DNA from: Bolinopsis microptera
Taxonomy: Eukaryota; Ctenophora; Tentaculata; Lobata; Bolinopsidae
Assembly (NCBI RefSeq): GCF_026151205.1
Contig: NC_087080.1
Location: forward strand, 17,364,894 to 17,428,893
DNA: 64,000 nt
Direction: 5' to 3'
The notes under the pieces were generated by a model, which ran no database searches, was not told the DNA's origin, and worked only from the letters and a program-made list of their open reading frames with translations. Both the position numbers and the translations under genes were made by a program. How positions within the stretch are numbered: position 1 is the stretch's first letter; each line of letters begins with the position of its first letter. This document shows, one piece after another, positions 43,100 to 55,900 of this stretch.

Positions 43100-46000
43100 C
43101 ACCATAAAGTCATTTATTTATTTTATAAATTAAGCTACAAATTTAACCAATAGCGAGGATGCAATGAGTAAATGAACCCCTGTGAGACTTATTAAAGTTA
43201 CTCCGCAGCATTTGCAATTAAGAGTAGTTCCACTTTCATTCACTTGGTTATCAAGTTAAGGTTGCAGAGTCCTGATTCATAAGTATCAGAACCATTAACC
43301 TGTCTTTCTGTTTTACCACTGGGGAACATTGCTCTTTGAAATATTCGCTGAAAATTTTCTACATTTCAATAAGTGTAGTTGAAACTCGGTAGCTTAAAAT
43401 TTTGTCCAACCAGACATCTTCTTGCTTGCATTTCCTTAATCGGGTATTATTTAAAGTTAAACATAACAGTAGGAGGAATCTAGCTACTTTAAATTTAGAA
43501 TTGTGAGATCCCAATAAATCCTCGTAGGTTCGAAATACGAATCTCTACATAAAATGCTGCTGCTGCTCCCGTATATTCATGTTAGCTTACAATGAGGTTT
43601 CCCAGTGAACACCAACACTACAAACATTAGTTAGACACGTTAACCATTAACCTCATCACTCAGCAGCCCCAATAGTCGTCATACTTACAAGATGTCACTA
43701 TCTACTTTCTGTTAACTTTCTGTCGTGCCACGCCACGATATGAAGATGGATAGTAAGTAAAACACCGCTAGAAATGAAGATTGTGAAGTTGACAGGTAGC
43801 CCCCTTGGCGTGATCTTGATTTCAAAGACATGGCATTTTTTAGTGACAGCTGTACAACGGGAGAACTCAAATCTCTCGAATGTTATTCTGATGACGTATA
43901 TACAGCAATTCTTATGAACCGATTTTTATAGACGAAAGTACATGAAAGTTGTCACTTTACGGACCGCTGATTGCTGAATCGTATCGATATTGTTTCACGT
44001 CTTATATTCTGGTTCTGGGTTCGGTGTCACTTTTTCTGTATGAGCTACAATTTCGAGCTCCACCTAAAGTGCAAATTTCTTTGTTCTTATGGGTATTGAC
44101 CTGCCAGAGTGACAGATGAAGAAGTAATAAGCGACTAAATTTTTATTGTTTTATTGGTAGGTACTGAATCTCGTATTACTAAAAGTTTCTTTTATTGATA
44201 GTAAAATTTTTATTTAACAAAAGGTGACCAAAGCTGTTGTTATATAGACATTTCTTTGACTCTCCATGATTTCTCATTCAATAGCATATATTTAAAAGGA
44301 TGTTGCATTTATTTAGAAATGGAGTCACACAAGAAGTTTCTTGCAAATGATGACGCTCAAACTTTCAAGGTAGTTCAAGGATAGTTGTGCAGTAATATTC
44401 TTTTAAACTTGTGCAAAATGAATAGCGAATTCGTATAATAATCTGTTGTAGTAACTTCAGCCAAAAGCCTGGGAATACGTTACTAGCTTTCACACCGTTA
44501 CAACTTCAACGGGGACTTCAACTAAAGATGAAAATCCGTTTAGATTAGATTTTGTCTAGAACATTATTTGCATGCAACTTAACTGGTATTCTTTCCGACT
44601 GAACGACAATCTGCATTTGCTATCCTCATTTCAATTTTTAAAATCTTATCGTTCATATCATTTCCTATAAGTCTTAAAAGCATGATTTTTAATCAGTATT
44701 ACTAGTAGGCACGAAAAACACAAAAATTTGGGATAGTTAAATTATAATTAATGACTGCGAGAAGTAAAAATACTAAAGGCACCTAATCATCCGAAACGTA
44801 CATGATTATTAAATATTACTATTTGCTATGTAAATATGCATATATTAAACAAAGAAAAGTATTGAAACAGAATTGAAAAAAGTTTAAATATCAAACTGCT
44901 TATAATGGTGCTGATAATCTAAACAAATACTTTCTCCTTTTTCAACACTCAATTCATTATTAATTTTATGAATAAACTTTTACCTCTTCAGTAACTGATA
45001 TCAAAAGACTCGATCTCTCATTGCATAATTTATTTAACTTAAAGAAGGGATAGTAACTCTATAGAAATAATCAAGCTTGATTGAGCATTGTATTTTAGAT
45101 ACATGGACTGGACATGCCAAATATCACATGAGCCCAAGTGCCAGAATCTCCTCCTGTGAAACACGTTTTTATGAGTGATGACGTGAGAGGGGGTGATGAT
45201 GTGACGGTGATATGAAGGATGAGAAAGTGTTATCACAAGGAAATCAGTTCTTCTCAACCTCCTGGCGAAACATGAGTTAAAATTATATTAAAAGGGTCAA
45301 AAGCAGCCCTATGAATGGCATGTCTTGTACTATTATAAGCAGGTGGGTTTCTGTAATTTTAAATGTGCATATAATATTTTGGTTCCGTTATTGACTACTA
45401 GCGTTGAATAAAATTCAATGAATTTACCAATTACCAGTTTGGTAAAATTTCCGGAGCTTGGCCATCATGTGTCCCAAATTAACGTTTCAACTTGCTACAG
45501 CAATTATCTCTCGTCCTTAAATTTTGTTCCTGTTAACCTATCTCTCCTTCCCAAATCCCATACAACCCTTCAATAGAGCCGTGCTCTTGATTACAAGAGT
45601 TGCAACCTTCCTCCCACCAAACCCTGATAGATCCTGGCTGGAGCCTTTAATCAAATCAAGAAACAACTATCAACCGATAATTGTCTTCTGCCCTGTAATG
45701 AAACCAAATACCAATTAATAACAAATATTTAGTATCTCGACAGCCATTGTGCAAGATTTATGATAAAATTTGTTCACATTTCATTTCCTAATTTTCTGAT
45801 TTTTTTTGCCAGGTTACCAAGGCGAGATTTGGAATCAAACAGTTATCCTGTTAGTGAGTATCCTGTTAGTAAGTATTCCCAAAAGAAGACGAAACCACGT
45901 ACCACACATAGGAACACTAATCTCAATCACGACCACTAAACTGCACATAATTTATATTAAAGGATTCAAACAATATTCAGAGATAGTACAGTCGGCTAGG

Positions 46001-46470
46001 ACACATTTTGCTCCTCATTAACCTTATCACATATAGAGGTAGCACGTCTCTTTTTCGTGCGCTCCCAATGTTTGACATGAAATTAGTGTGATTTGAGCTG
46101 TATTACTATTAGTGTATGTTTGGATGATTGATGTTCCAGAATTCAGGTCAATCGATATCACTCTTCTAATTTTGACATTATGCCATTATTTGAATTCTGG
46201 CAAAATTCAATCTTAGCCTGGCTTTGATGTTTTATAAAATTTGATGTTTTATAAAATCGTTAAGGTTCTGGCCATCGGGGGATAATTACTTAAACTTAAT
46301 AATAGTCTATAGGGTTGTGATACTGAGTGGTCTACAATATAAATATTGGGTAACTAGTCTATACATACCACCTTTAATAACTTCTCAGAGCACTTAAGCA
46401 ATCCCAGTATTCTAGTTTTTTTTTCAGACAACCGTGTTTATTTACTAAAACATTTTTTCCGAACAACAGT
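43100..46470. other. Gene-less stretch
   Basis: AT-rich sequence with no supported exon, and no tandem repeat or transposon ends that I could define. Confidence 0.5.
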
Positions 46471-46481
46471 GACTAACTAAC

Positions 46482-46535
46482 GTTGTAGGTTTATAACCTA
46501 CTAACGCGGGCGTTAGTAGGTTATAAACCTACAAC
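46482..46535. repeat. Perfect palindrome, 26-bp arms
   Basis: GTTGTAGGTTTATAACCTAC plus TAACGC (46482-46507) is the exact reverse complement of 46510-46535, with a 2-bp GG spacer. Confidence 0.92.
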
Positions 46536-46576
46536 TTACAAGGACTCATTAGAAAATGAAAGTGATAGATATGCTT

Positions 46577-46895
46577 TATAATACCTTCCGGGAATTATAT
46601 CCACTAAAAGGTTAGGACACTGAGAGCTGATAATTTGCCGATATATCCCGCAAGGGAAGCCAAGGTATTATCAGCATAGACTCAGACTGGCTGGCGCGTT
46701 CCCTCCAGCAAGCTGTCGGGAATTATCGCGCTCAGCACTCAATAGCCAAGCTATTATTATATTTTAATACTTGCCGCCAGCCAGTCTGAGGTCTATGCTG
46801 ATAATACCTTCGCTTCCCTTGCGGGAAAAATGTGCAAATCATCAGCTCTCAGTGTCGGAGACTTTTAGTGGATATAATTCCGGGAAGGTATTATA
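46577..46895. mobile_element. Foldback MITE with arms of about 130 bp
   Basis: The ends are TATAATACCTTCC and GGTATTATA. The arms continue through ATTATATCCACTAAAAG, ACACTGAGAGCTGAT, CCCGCAAGGGAAGC and TCAGACTGGCTGGCG with scattered mismatches, leaving a central loop of roughly 60-80 bp. A TA duplication is possible. No coding capacity. Confidence 0.75.
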
Positions 46896-46897
46896 AC

Positions 46898-46998
46898 TGA
46901 TAATACTCTCTCACTCTATCAGGCCGCGCAAACTCCCTCACTAGCTACTACGTTCGGGCGTTATCATGCGCGGCCCTCAGAGCGCGAGAGTATAATTG
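46898..46998. mobile_element. Second short foldback
   Basis: Imperfect inverted arms TAATACTCTC...GGCCGCGCA (46901-46930) and TGCGCGGCC...GAGAGTATAA (46967-46994). It abuts the foldback at 46577-46895. Confidence 0.6.
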
Positions 46999-47307
46999 TG
47001 TTATAAGCATGCAGATTGAGATATAACGGAGTGACAGGCCGAGCGCCGCCCAGTTAATTCCATATTGAATTTGAAAATCGTGTTACCGTATGTTTATTGT
47101 TTACCTTTATGGTTTATGCAACCTGACACGGATCTGCGCAAAGTAGTAATACTATAACTAACAATAATAACAATATGCTATCAATTAATATCTCGCAAAA
47201 TAACTTTGCGCAGGCTAGTTAAGAACATGGGCGACATATTGACGCGCACGCACGCACGGTCGCAAAGCTACCATATACAAAAAAACTCGTTCGCTAACCC
47301 TTGTCCT

Positions 47308-47338
47308 TGACTCTTTTGTGCCTTCGGCACTTTGAGTC
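47308..47338. repeat. Hairpin with TTC loop
   Basis: GACTC and TGTGCC pair with GGCAC and GAGTC around a TTC(G) loop. It is isolated and has no poly-U tail. Confidence 0.5.
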
Positions 47339-48224
47339 ATGGATCGGGAAAAAATTAAAATTTCAAATCAAATCATAAACGTCTGATGACTGACGAACAT
47401 CTGTACATTAAACTGTCCCCCGAACGTCTAACACCAAATCAGGTGACTTGATGGCCCGGTAGATCTATAACGCTGTGTTCTTCCACGTATGTATAGTTAA
47501 TCAGTGGCTCAGCTTAGACTGAGAAACCTAACAAATATTGGACACATGCCGAGGAAACGTCCGGTATATGTTGTTTTAATTTAGCTAGCGGGTCGTGGTC
47601 GTGGCAATGAATCAAGGTGGTATTTGAGGGTAAAATAGGACGTTTCCTGGCACATTTAATTATTTTTCGGTTTCACATTAAAAGGTACTTGAACTGTTTG
47701 TTAAACCCCCCTCTAGCGAATGAGACCTTAATGAGGGATACCAGTAATGGGGCCGGGGGCCAAGGATCTTATCACCACCGAAATATTGTTACTTTTAGTT
47801 ATTTTTCTTTTTTTCCCCTACTCTTGCCGAAGGCAAAAAGATCGTAGGGAATAAGTAATCGGGTTTGGATATAATTTGAGGTGGCCCAATGGACCTGCGA
47901 TGTCGACAAAAGTCTGCTCCTTCGCAATATAGACCACTCCCCTATAATTATGTGTATAAAACGAGTATATTTTGCGCGCGCGACGCCGGGTATGTGTTAA
48001 TTAATTACAGGCATAGCAACGAGTTTTTGGTTGACGACTGTTACACACGGATCAATCACCAATTTAAGTGTTATTTTGGTGAAACAAGCTTAATAAATTA
48101 CCGAGTGATAAAATTCAGCAAGTCAAAACAAATAAAATTATGATATCAGCTGATAAACTCGTGGCTGTGTGCTGATCACAGTGCTGGCAAGCACGAGCGG
48201 TGTCTTTATTTGGGGTATACTATG

Positions 48225-48300
48225 TACCCCCTTTACTATTGTACCCCCTTTAATATTAAACCCCCTTTACTATTATAACCCCTTTATACCCCCTTTGGTA
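48225..48300. repeat. Degenerate ACCCCCTTTACTATT repeat
   Basis: Five or six imperfect 15-18 bp units of CCCCCTTTACTATTRT(A). They lie immediately before the GC-rich hairpins. Confidence 0.7.
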
Positions 48301-48319
48301 CACGTCGGAAGCCTCTTTT

Positions 48320-48377
48320 GTGCACGCGAAGCGTGCACTCCGGCCGGAGGCGGCGGCTGAAGGCCGCCGCCTCCGGC
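48320..48377. repeat. Two adjacent GC-rich hairpins
   Basis: The first is GTGCACGC gaa GCGTGCAC (48320-48338). The second has 15-bp perfect arms, GCCGGAGGCGGCGGC (48343-48357) and its complement (48363-48377), around TGAAG. They form an island of high GC in AT-rich sequence. Confidence 0.9.
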
Positions 48378-48745
48378 AGGAGTTTTTCAGGCATTAAGAC
48401 TCATCGGAAGTCGTTCAGCAGATTTATTTTTAGTTTAAAACATTCTAATTTGATGTCAAAGATGACAGGAATAAAAAAAAGTTATGTTGAGATTTTTAAG
48501 AAATTTGCATAAAATACTCGCCAGCACTGTTATGCGAAATTCGGTAAAAAACCCAAAATCGCCATATTCAGGTGCCTTAAAAACCATGTTAAAATTGAGT
48601 TAGAGATCTGAAATTTGTCAGGGCGTCTAGACGTTGACCAAATCGAGTGTAAAAAAAGTTTCAAGTTTCAGGAGCATCGGAAAATGGGTTTTCTAGAACC
48701 CCTGTTTTACGACAGATTGTCGGGATATATATCTATCTATCTATC

Positions 48746-49550
48746 TACCTTACTCGGGATTATTATGACCGGGATAAAGTGGTGGGTTTAGGGTAATTTC
48801 GCCATATTTTTCCCGAACCACATTTTCACCGGTCGTTAATAAACCCGCCTACTCAGCTTTTAGGGTTCCCAAGGGGTATGGGTGCTCATATTTTAATCGT
48901 TGTCTTATATTCACTAAAGAAGACTATTGGGACACTTGTTGTAGGTTTTTCGACTTCATTTGGCTAAAATTGCAAAAAATTCACCTTTTTGCCCAATTCT
49001 TGTCATATATCCTTATTGTCAAATTTGATTTAAATAGGCCAATTTTTAATTTCTTAGGTATTAACTATCTCTACATAATGAAATAGGACTCAAAGTAAAA
49101 GTAACAGTTAAATTAAAACTTGAATTAATTAAAACTGATGAAAGGGATGATCCAGATGAAGATAACGAAGATGATTACAACTTATTGGAAGACTAAACAG
49201 CTCCCCCTTTATCTTAATATCGATCTGGTTGTTACGCTTCAAATGTTAAAAATTATTTTCCATCTAGTTTGATTAACCAAGAGTCATTATTTCTGTCTAC
49301 TTTCAACAATTATTGATAATTCGACTTGTTTCACAAGTTTTAGCAATGCGAAAATTTCTAAACTTGCTTATCTCTAATAAGGAAATTTACATCTGAGACA
49401 AAATTTTTGAATCTAAAATTGAAAGGTTGGACACCGGTAAAATGGCGACCGGGAAAATGTGGTGGGTTTTGAGCAATTTCGCCATATTTTTCCCGAACCA
49501 TATTTTAACCGGTCGTTAATAAACCCGTCGTAATAATCCCGAGTAAGGTA
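48746..49550 (+). mobile_element. TIR element copy A, 805 bp, TA target
   Basis: Ends TACCTTACTCGGGATTATTA and its reverse complement near TAATAATCCCGAGTAAGGTA. A subterminal block (CGCCATATTTTTCCCGAACC, then CCGGTCGTTAATAAACCC) occurs at both ends in direct orientation. Inside, at about 49072-49199, is a short open frame ending ..TDERDDPDEDNEDDYNLLED then TAA, possibly the tail of a lost gene. Another copy, inverted, is at 51529-52640. Confidence 0.85.
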
Positions 49551-50579
49551 TTCAGGGATAGACGCTTTGCCAGTCAATTATAGGCTATATTCAGGTGTCC
49601 GTAGATTCAGAAGCTTTAAAGATACAGCCATTTTGGACCACAGGTCTTGAAGATAATTGTTTAGACTTTAGTTTACATTATGTTAAAAAGTAATTCAACG
49701 TCATCATCACCACTTGATGACGTCATCAAGTTAACCATTTTTAAAACTTGATTTTTCACAAAGTAATCATTTTTCAAATCGATTTTACGCCATTAAGGAG
49801 TAATTTTATTCAAAATTTGAGGGCGTATTGAAGTTAGATAATTGTTTAAGCATTCTGAAAATCTACCGGAAAGTTTTTCTAGCTTGCTCCTTCATAAAGA
49901 TATTCGCTATTGAAGTTAGTGCTTTTTTAAAGAATAATTTTATAAAAACGCTAATTTTACGTTCTAGTATTCTCTGGTGTTGCACCATCCCTTGGGTTGT
50001 GGAGCTCAATTTTGCTTTCTAAAGGTCTAAATTGTGTCATAGGCTAGTTTTAAAGTTGAAAATCGAAAAATTGCACACGTGGGGCCACGCCCAAATTGAT
50101 AGAAAATTGCTAAAATCACTGAAAATTGCTGTTTTCACCAATTTCCGTCAACTTTGGAGTGCCGTTGTGATTATAGTTCTTCTTGAAATACTTTGAAACT
50201 TTCCATGCTTATCAAACTATATATAAAACACTATCATGCAAAAATTTACGGGGATTCAATATTGGATGCGCACGCAACTTCCGCTCAAGGTTTGCACGTG
50301 CGAAAGGTTCAAATTTTGCTCATTCGTGATTTTGAACAAATTCTGCTTTGCCACGACAGTTCAATGTCATTATATATGAATTTAATGCCAACTTGAATGA
50401 GTATAAAGTGGCATATTCAGTCAGTGATCGACCGATATGCTTACCTAAACACAAGGAAATGTTTTTAAAGGAAAAATTTCGAAATCGTTGAAATCACCTC
50501 CTTATTAATATTAATGAAGTTATGAGTTTACATTTCGGCTTTGTAAAGTACCCTGACATTATAATCAAAAAGAGATGAT

Positions 50580-50939
50580 ATTTGACCAAAACCCATAATC
50601 ATGGGTAGAGTGGACCGCTGCCAGTGTCTCTCTTTCCCAAACAAAAGGCAATGATATCAATTTGAATGACCGTTATCAAATGCAAAATGAAACCGAGAAT
50701 GAAATCGGTCGCTCGCTTTTCCCATTCATTTACAATTGAAATAGATTACATGTTATAAATCGAAACTTATTACAATTCGTAAGCCATGAATGAGTGGGAA
50801 AAGCGAGCGACCGATTTCATTCTCGGTATCATTTTGCATTTGATAACGGTCATTCAAATTGATATCATTGCCTTTTGTTTGGGAAAGAGAGACACTGGCA
50901 GCGGTCCACTCTACCCATGATTATGGGTTTTGGTCAAAT
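50580..50939. mobile_element. Near-perfect inverted repeat (foldback MITE), 150-bp arms
   Basis: Arm 50580 to about 50728 and arm about 50791-50939 are reverse complements with about two mismatches over 150 bp, including ATTTGACCAAAACCCATAAT and GAATGAAATCGGTCGCTCGC. The loop is about 60 bp. RNA from here would fold into a long hairpin. No ORF. Confidence 0.92.
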
Positions 50940-51528
50940 TATTTAACAGTTAATCGACACTGAATGGTAGAAAGCATTGGAACACATAGTTGAGAACAGA
51001 TGTTACTTTACAGTTACATTCAAGAAGCAACTATAATATCAAGATTGCGGTATGCTTTTAAAGAACCGTATATATCAAATAAAAGGATCTAAAGTCGATG
51101 GTGCTGTGATGTGTCGAGTAAGCATCAAAATGTATTAGTTTATGTTAGATACAAATAATAACTGAGACGAGACAGCATATTTTATTACAGTCAATAAAGT
51201 TAGCTTACGATGCAGTAATATGACGTGACATGATACGCATATCGTTATTGTTAACACAAACCGCGCAAAGTATGAATCTACAACCAAATGATCTACAACC
51301 AAACCACATACAGATCGACGGCGACACCTCAGATACGCGCAGGATTTTTCAAGTTCTGCACGCCTAACATAATATAAACGATTATTACATTGTACATGCG
51401 CCAAACACCACTCTGGGATACAATAAAGTAAAACAATTACATTGTATGCAGTAGGGAAATTTGATCGTGCGTGGTGTTACCGCGGCGAAATTCTTCTTGA
51501 GACATGGGTCGGGGAGCCGCTCTGGCAA

Positions 51529-52640
51529 TACCTTACTCGGGATTATTACGACGGGTTTATTAACGACCGGTTAAAATATGGTTCGGGAAAAATATGGCGA
51601 AATTGCTCAAAACCCACCACATTTTCCCGGTCGCCATTTTACCGGTGTCCAACCTTTCAATTTTAGATTCAAAAATTTTGTCTCAGATGTAAATTTCCTT
51701 ATTAGAGATAAGCAAGTTTAGAAATTTTCGCATTGCTAAAACTTGTGAAAGTCCAGTGGCGTAACGAAAGGCCCTGCTGACCCCGCTGTGCAGGGGGGCG
51801 CCGTCTTTGGGGGGCGCCAAATCGTCGTTTGAATGTGGGACAATTTCGAAAACTTAACTAAAGTACTAGCAAAACTGCGCGTTTAGCTCTAGATACACAC
51901 CTTTTTAGAGATTTTACCGGCGTATTCTTTAAAATCACCTAATTTGTTCAATTTTAGGGAGGGGCACCAAAAGGGGAGGGGGTGCCAACAGGGGGGGGGG
52001 GGGGCGCTTTTTTCGGCAGGGGGGCGCCAACAGGCAACGTTACGCCACTGTGTGAAACAAGTCGAATTATCAATAATTGTTGAAAGTAGACAGAAATAAT
52101 GACTCGTGGTTAATCAAACTAGATGGAAAATAATTTTTAACATTTGAAGCGTAACAACCAGATCGATATTAAGATAAAGGGAGAGCTGTTTAGTCTTCCA
52201 ATAAGTTTTAATCATCTTCGTTATCTTCATCTGGATCATCCCTTTCATCAGTTTTAATTAATTCAAGTTTTAATTTAACTGTTACTTTTACTTTGAGTCC
52301 TATTTCATTATGTAGAGATAGTCAATACCTAAGAAATTAAAAATTGGCCTATTTGAATCAAATTTGACAATAAGGATATATGACAAGAATTGGGCAAAAA
52401 GGTGAATTTTTTGCAATTTTAGCCAAATGAAGTCGAAAAACCTACAACAAGTGTCCCAATAGTCTTCTTTAGTGAATATAAGACAACGATTAAAATATGA
52501 GCACCCATACCCCTTGGGAACCCTAAAAGCTGAGTAGGCGGGTTTATTAACGACCGGTGAAAATGTGGTTCGGGAAAAATATGGCGAAATTACCCTAAAC
52601 CCACCACTTTATCCCGGTCATAATAATCCCGAGTAAGGTA
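51529..52640 (-). mobile_element. TIR element copy B, interrupted by a hAT-type MITE
   Basis: Same ends and interior as 48746-49550 but inverted. It is about 307 bp longer because the MITE at 51754-52050 is inserted, with a duplication of TGTGAAA. In copy A the uninterrupted site is visible near 49330, a natural empty site. The acidic reading frame of copy A is disrupted here. Confidence 0.85.
51754..52050. mobile_element. hAT-type MITE, copy 2, nested
   Basis: CAGTGGCGTAACG ... CGTTACGCCACTG termini as at 5229, in the opposite orientation. Flanks are TGTGAAAGTC on the left and TGTGAAAC on the right, so the target was TGTGAAAC with two extra bases at the left junction. Confidence 0.88.
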
Positions 52641-52958
52641 TGTACCTTTACTCCTTTATAATTCACCTTTAATGATGATATTGTCGATACAGTCGTGATA
52701 TTAATTCTGTTTTGTATTTCATTCCATGCACTACGGGCGATGTTATCATAATAACATGTTCTTCTTCTAATGAAATCATTCCGAAGAACAACGCTATATA
52801 ACAAGCACAGGTAAGTTAAAGCTTATCTGTTATCTTTTAGCGCTACCAAGGCCAAGGGTTGACTGCTTTATCAGCCTTGTTTGATTGAAGAATCTTGTCG
52901 ACTATATCGGTTGGTGAGCCAGCTATTTGTTTTAAATATATTTTGATAAAAAACTTAC

Positions 52959-55900
52959 GTCTTTTCTGAGCCTGCTTCTTAGTCGCTCTGCTGGCAGGTT
53001 TAGATGCTGGCGTGGCAGCTGCAGCCGCAAGAACTTTCGTCTTCTCCTCCTCCAGCTCCTTTTCCAAATCCACTACTCTCCCTGAAAAATAGTGTGAGCC
53101 ATTATATCTCAGCAGAAATGTGCGGGACAGGAATATCGAGGGCAATAGATTAGACAACAATAACTTGACGAATTTCTTGGGATAAAGTAAACCAATAAAT
53201 TCTTGTTCCAATGATATCTTCCGCAATAAAAGAACAGTATAAGATCACCCACCAACCACATTATCTAATGATATCTTTAGGATTTCAGTTTAACTCATGT
53301 TCGCAACTCTATTTAGAAGTAAATCGGACCAGAAATCGCTTGAATTTACCCTACAGAAATTATAATCCTGATCGACCGCTGACCAAGTAGCGCTGTGCAG
53401 GAGGTTTTACTAACCTTTAGTATTGGAGAGTTCCAGTTCAAGTTCGGCAACCTTTTCCTCTGCCGTTTTCGCCCGCGTTACTGTGTCTCTGAGGAAGATA
53501 ATTCTCAGCTCTTACAAATAGATGCCCAATGTTTCCATTAACCAAACAAAGTTTGTTTGGTTAATGGAAACATTTTGTTTGAAACAAACGGCCTTTCCAT
53601 ATGATCATCATTGATTAACCGTCCTTATCAAGGTATTTATTATTAAAACTTTATGGTAATCTAATTTGCTATGGATTGTAACTTTGTAAAGAAGTTACGG
53701 GTTAAAGAATCAATATTTTTCGTGGTCTTTCAAGTTTTTATCTATGATTCTGTTTTTTTGGAAGAGAGTTGTCAACTCTGCGAACAGTTAGTATATTTCT
53801 AACAGATATTTATTATTTAGTTGTATCCTCTTTTCACGGGGTTCTTTTAGGGCCTACTCCAGATTCCACGTTAGATGCAATATTGAGGGCTAAAAAGTCT
53901 AACAATAACTACTATTTGTTCAGCTTCTTCTCATGAAAATGCTCAACAATATCATAAGAAATATTGGATAAAGGTGGATGGGGTAGTGTTGTTAACTCAT
54001 ATAATACTGATAGAGTCTTCTACATCACTCCTTTGTACTTCTGAACACCCGCTGAAGTTTTATATTCATCACTAGATTGTGCCTACAGTACTACTTAATT
54101 CTAAGGTAAAGTTTGTAACGGTGACGGTTTCATTAATCAATCTGTTTACTCGTACAGCTGTATTATATCAAGCAGTGAATATCGACTGATAAAGTGCACA
54201 ATGGTATGCTTCTGGACATGTTCCTAGTTTGAAATCCTTTTAGAAAGTAACATTTGACATTAAAATGTCTCACAGTTCAGTCCACCTTGATAATGAAGGG
54301 AGGGAGGAGGTATATACGTATACGGGGCAACTCAAAGCTCATACCAGGCTTCTAGGGGGCATGATCCGGTAAACTTTGATTAAAATGAAATTGTTAATAT
54401 TTAGTCTGGTTATACACAAATCATCCGTTATTTTAAAATAATTTTTACAGGATCGTAATTATCTTGGCGAGAAAAAACGTTTAGTAACAAAGTTATTATA
54501 TTTGAAGTAACAAATTAAAAAAATTGAATACTTTATACGGAATTTATACAAGGGGGACCCTTGTTCCAAATGATATCTACATAAATTCTAGATGAATATT
54601 GAATTCAATTTACCCATCATTTAAGGCTGAAACTTTGTAAAATACAGATTTTTCTAAATTTTTAATTCCAAAATGGCATGAAATATTATAGATTACGTAG
54701 AAAATGCAACACCTTTAAGTATATTGACATTTATGCCATTTTAGGTCATTGCCGCCCCTCTTCCCACTGGGCATTATTATACTGGAAATTTTTGACAGGG
54801 TTCCACTTACGAGCCTGTCTAGTACAATCGGATCCCTTGACTACCTCATTTCGCTTCGTCCGTGGAAGGAGCAGTCCGTTAAACTGTCAAAAGCTTTTCT
54901 AATCTGGTAGTGGTAACAAAGCTGATCTAGTTCAGCTACCTACTTGAATCTATTCACGGTACCACTTTTGATCATGTTATTGTTAATTAATGGTCATCAT
55001 GTGCAATGATTCAAGGGATTGTCGCCACAAAGAAGACTAAGAAAAACACTTATTCTAGGAACTTTCCTTTCTTTCTTGGAATTGAACTGCTCTTCGACCA
55101 TTATCTGGCAGATCTCGCTCTCCTCTTCAAATAAATCAGGCCAAGACCCCGTACTCCCTTGATATTAATCTGTTTCGATATATCATCACCGGGCTCCCAT
55201 TTTGGAGTCATTGTCTTCCACGCTTTCAACCGCTCACAAATCATGAACCATAGTGCCTATTTCCCGATCATTTCATTGCTAATTACATAAATAGTGCCGA
55301 CATGACCCGTTGAAAATCTTAAATGCGATTTAGTAAATTAAGAAAATTTAAAGGACGAATTTTTTTCGAACTGAAAAAATGTGCCGAATTCAACGAATTT
55401 TTAACAAAATGTTGCTGTACTACCGAACTATGACATTTCTTGTTAATCTTTATTTCTTTTTCTTTTGATTTGAAAATTTGGTACACCTTTCGGACGTTTT
55501 TTGGACGGACGGACGTTAATATTGAATGGACATAATTATAAACGCTAGATTTTTGCTCTAAGTCTAACTTTCGTTAGATAGAAAATTATTGTTAATAGAA
55601 GGTTTCAAGGCTTTTCATGATAATTTGTCAGCACTCTCAACTACAAATTAACGTATACACGATATACTTTAGGACTCGACAAAATTTGCACAGACTTTGA
55701 TTTGGTCGAAAATTGAATAAACAGACTTCATTTTAACGGACCATATTATGGACGCAAAGTCCAAAGGCCTCCACTCTCCAGCGTCAAAGCTGTGTCCGTT
55801 AAAATAAAGTCCGATAATGTCACAGAGGTATTTTATTCTTTGACGCAATGTGAGCTTTTGTTATTTGACACTGATCACTAGTCGGTTGTTACTGGCGCGT

